Shown here: positions 15,710 to 17,624 of the stretch, one piece after another
Numbering within the stretch: the first letter of the stretch is position 1
Layout of the letters: every line of letters begins with the position of its first letter
Origin: Bacteroidetes bacterium UBA4009
GTDB taxonomy: Bacteria > Bacteroidota > Bacteroidia > NS11-12g > UBA9320
Assembly: GCA_002384205.1 (NCBI GenBank)
Contig: DGBH01000001.1
Coordinates: 1 to 17,624, forward strand
Direction: 5' to 3'
Length of the DNA stretch: 17,624 bases
Notes under the pieces: generated by a model
Databases searched by the model: none
What the model was told of the DNA's origin: nothing
The model's input: the letters and a program-made list of their open reading frames with translations, nothing else
Translations under genes and position numbers: made by a program

Positions 15710-17624
15710 TTGCAACCCTCCTTGTCTGCAACAATAAACAATATTAAAACCCGCTTTCTCTCTATTAAACAATATTGGAGAACTGATGTCCTTGCCGGAT
15801 TCAGTGTTTCGTTAGTTGCATTACCTCTATCTATTGGTATAGCATTAGCTATGGGACTGCCCAGTAACGCACTCTTAGCCGGAGTTATTGCGGCAATGGT
15901 TGGCGGTTTGGTAACTTCATTTATAAGAAGCGGCAATGTCTCCATTAATGGGCCATCGCCTGCCCTTATTGGTATTGTGGCTACCGCAATTGTCACATTA
16001 GGGGGTTGGGAGTTTGTATTAGCCGCCTTTGTGTGTTCAGGCGCAATGCAGGTAATTTTTGGTGTTTTAAAACTAGGAGGTTTAGCTGATTTTATTCCGT
16101 CGTCGGTAGTACAAGGAATGATGGCCGCAATTGGAGTTATTATTCTTGCAGGGCAGGTGCATCATGGATTGGGCGTGGAAATACCCGTTATGAATGACTT
16201 TGAAAAACTAATGGCTATTCCAAGCAGTTTAGCCAATATGAATCCAATGATTGCTATACTGTTTTTTAATAGCTTAATCATACTTTCTATACATCCATAT
16301 ATGACTAATCGGTTTATAAAATACGTCCCGGCCACTATATGGCTGCTGTTATTTGCGGTTCCGTTATACTTTGTATTTGACAAAATTACAGGAGGAAATG
16401 TCATCATTTTTGGCAAAATGCATAGCCTTATACAAACTAAAGATCTTATCCATTTTAAATTGCCCCGGGATGTCATTGGCAAGTTCTTTATTTACCCCAA
16501 TTTTACCAAAATAGGGAGTCTTAATTTTTGGCTGGTTGTGGTTTCGGTTTTTCTAATATCCACCATCGAGACGTTAGGCTCCGCCAAGGCAATAGATAAA
16601 ATTGACCCTTTAAATCGAAAAACTAATTTAAACAGCGATGTTGCTGCCATGGGAATAAGCACCATGATATCGGGGGTTATCGGCGGGTTGCCTGTTATTG
16701 CGGTAATTGCTCGTAGTTCTGTGAATATAAACCAAGGAGCCAAGACGAGCTTCTCTAATTTTGTACACGGAGTCTTGATTTTACTGTTTGTGTTCTTATT
16801 GTCTGACTACATCCAGTTGGTTCCTAAAGCTGCTCTTATGGCTATTTTAGTATTTACGGGTTATAAACTTGCCTCACCAAAAGTATTCAAAGACGCTAAC
16901 CTGAAAGGATATGAGCAGTTTATGATTCTTTCGGTTACCTTGGTGGCTACCTTAATTACCGATTTAAATAAGGGAATAGTTTCCGGAATACTTTTTACCA
17001 TTATTATTCATTTGGTTAGGTCTCATTTACCCGCGAATCTGTTCTTTAAATACCTTGCCTTTCCTTATTTTAACTTAGCTAAAATTGAGGATCATTACCA
17101 CCTGAGAATTAAAGGGGTTGCCAATTTTGTAAGCATTTTAAAGATTAGAAGGATACTCGCTAGCATTCCACCGAACGAGAGCCTTGTTCTTGATTTTTCT
17201 CACACCCGTTTAGTAGACTTTTCCTTTCTTGAATTTGTCAATAATTGGGGGAAGGAATACGAAACAGAGCGCGACGGTCAATTTGAAATTGTTGGCTTAG
17301 ATGAGCATCTTACCACTAGCGAGCATCCATTTAGTATTCATACACTTCCCCAGGCAGTTGTTAAGCAGTTATCTAAGAGACAAAAAGAGCTCAAAGAGTA
17401 TGCATTTGCTAACCAATGGTCATTTGAACATAAAATAGATTGGCAGACCGATTATCTTAAAGAGAATATCTTTTTCAAAACGCGGCCTATAGAATATGTT
17501 AAAAACCGTATTTCAGGCAATTACACAGAAAACATAAGTTGGGAATTAATAGATATAACCTTTGACGAAGGGGCGCTAATGGCGGCAGAGGTTCACAATA
17601 CGACTATGCTTCGCATTTGTTTTG
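15710..17624 (+). CDS. SulP-family inorganic anion transporter with STAS and an extra C-terminal region (3' end outside window)
   Basis: At least 638 residues, still open at the window edge. The SulP domain (about residues 30-450) has many membrane segments, with GFSVSLVALPLSIGIALAMG in the first. NGPSPALIGI and IETLGSAKAID are marks of the family. A STAS-like domain follows at about 463-545 (VLDFSHTRLVDFSFLEF). The family carries sulfate, bicarbonate or other anions by symport or exchange across the inner membrane; the substrate cannot be told from sequence. About 90 residues beyond STAS remain visible, including KTRPIEYVKNRISGNY and ITFDEGALMAAEV; I do not recognise this region. The start is uncertain: no ATG precedes the first membrane segment, the frame has a stop at 15701, and TTG at 15710 or 15722 is the best choice. 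Confidence 0.85.
   Translation, partial: MQPSLSATINNIKTRFLSIKQYWRTDVLAGFSVSLVALPLSIGIALAMGLPSNALLAGVIAAMVGGLVTSFIRSGNVSINGPSPALIGIVATAIVTLGGWEFVLAAFVCSGAMQVIFGVLKLGGLADFIPSSVVQGMMAAIGVIILAGQVHHGLGVEIPVMNDFEKLMAIPSSLANMNPMIAILFFNSLIILSIHPYMTNRFIKYVPATIWLLLFAVPLYFVFDKITGGNVIIFGKMHSLIQTKDLIHFKLPRDVIGKFFIYPNFTKIGSLNFWLVVVSVFLISTIETLGSAKAIDKIDPLNRKTNLNSDVAAMGISTMISGVIGGLPVIAVIARSSVNINQGAKTSFSNFVHGVLILLFVFLLSDYIQLVPKAALMAILVFTGYKLASPKVFKDANLKGYEQFMILSVTLVATLITDLNKGIVSGILFTIIIHLVRSHLPANLFFKYLAFPYFNLAKIEDHYHLRIKGVANFVSILKIRRILASIPPNESLVLDFSHTRLVDFSFLEFVNNWGKEYETERDGQFEIVGLDEHLTTSEHPFSIHTLPQAVVKQLSKRQKELKEYAFANQWSFEHKIDWQTDYLKENIFFKTRPIEYVKNRISGNYTENISWELIDITFDEGALMAAEVHNTTMLRICF

Noticed and set aside
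15679-16743. Three minus-strand open frames opposite the SulP gene
   Set aside because: They lie antisense to clear SulP sequence with family motifs, and they are hydrophobic only because the opposite strand encodes membrane segments.

Overview
The window reads as ordinary chromosome from a member of the Bacteroidota, probably Flavobacteriia-like. The evidence is as follows: AT-rich DNA; almost no Shine-Dalgarno sequences; -7 boxes of the Bacteroidota type TAnnTTTG; an outer-membrane DUF5686 protein with an N-terminal carboxypeptidase-regulatory-like domain; a gliding/T9SS 'FTPNGDGLND' domain; and an alanine racemase whose tail matches the MurF-Alr fusions of this phylum. I see no rRNA, tRNA, CRISPR array, insertion sequence, integrase or phage gene. 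The assignment to phylum is firm; anything finer is a guess.

Layout, left to right. (1) 1-1859, plus strand: the 3' part of alanine racemase, overlapping by ATGA with the MeaB-type G-protein chaperone. (2) 1999-2490, minus: a small lipoprotein made mostly of a free-standing type-B sorting-like domain. (3) 2588-7089, plus: alanine dehydrogenase with a strong terminator, an alpha/beta-hydrolase that starts 8 nt after that terminator, and a large DUF5686 outer-membrane protein. (4) 7100-11935, minus: a tightly packed five-gene operon, read tatA > gatA > LysM/transglycosylase-like protein > SGNH hydrolase > tadA, with overlaps or gaps of 8 nt or less. (5) 12036-17624, plus: 3-hydroxyanthranilate 3,4-dioxygenase, a short-chain dehydrogenase, phosphatidylserine synthase, serine hydroxymethyltransferase, and a SulP anion transporter that runs off the right edge.

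How the genes fit together. Alanine racemase feeds cell-wall synthesis, and alanine dehydrogenase links L-alanine to pyruvate. GlyA and PssA both use serine. GatA and TadA both serve decoding fidelity (tRNA-dependent amidation and wobble inosine).

The least ordinary part is the pair inside the minus-strand operon. One protein keeps the fold-level sequence signature of an MltD-like lytic transglycosylase plus LysM, but has Leu where the catalytic Glu should be. The next gene encodes a membrane-anchored SGNH hydrolase with all catalytic blocks and a large beta-rich insertion, a layout reminiscent of Ape1 peptidoglycan O-acetylesterases. I infer a murein-binding scaffold working with an esterase or acyltransferase. 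Other points worth a look are the lipoprotein at 1999-2490, the extra C-terminal domain after STAS in the SulP protein, and the terminator/start-codon abutment at 3720-3781. Nothing here is a clear defence, mobile or biosynthetic system.
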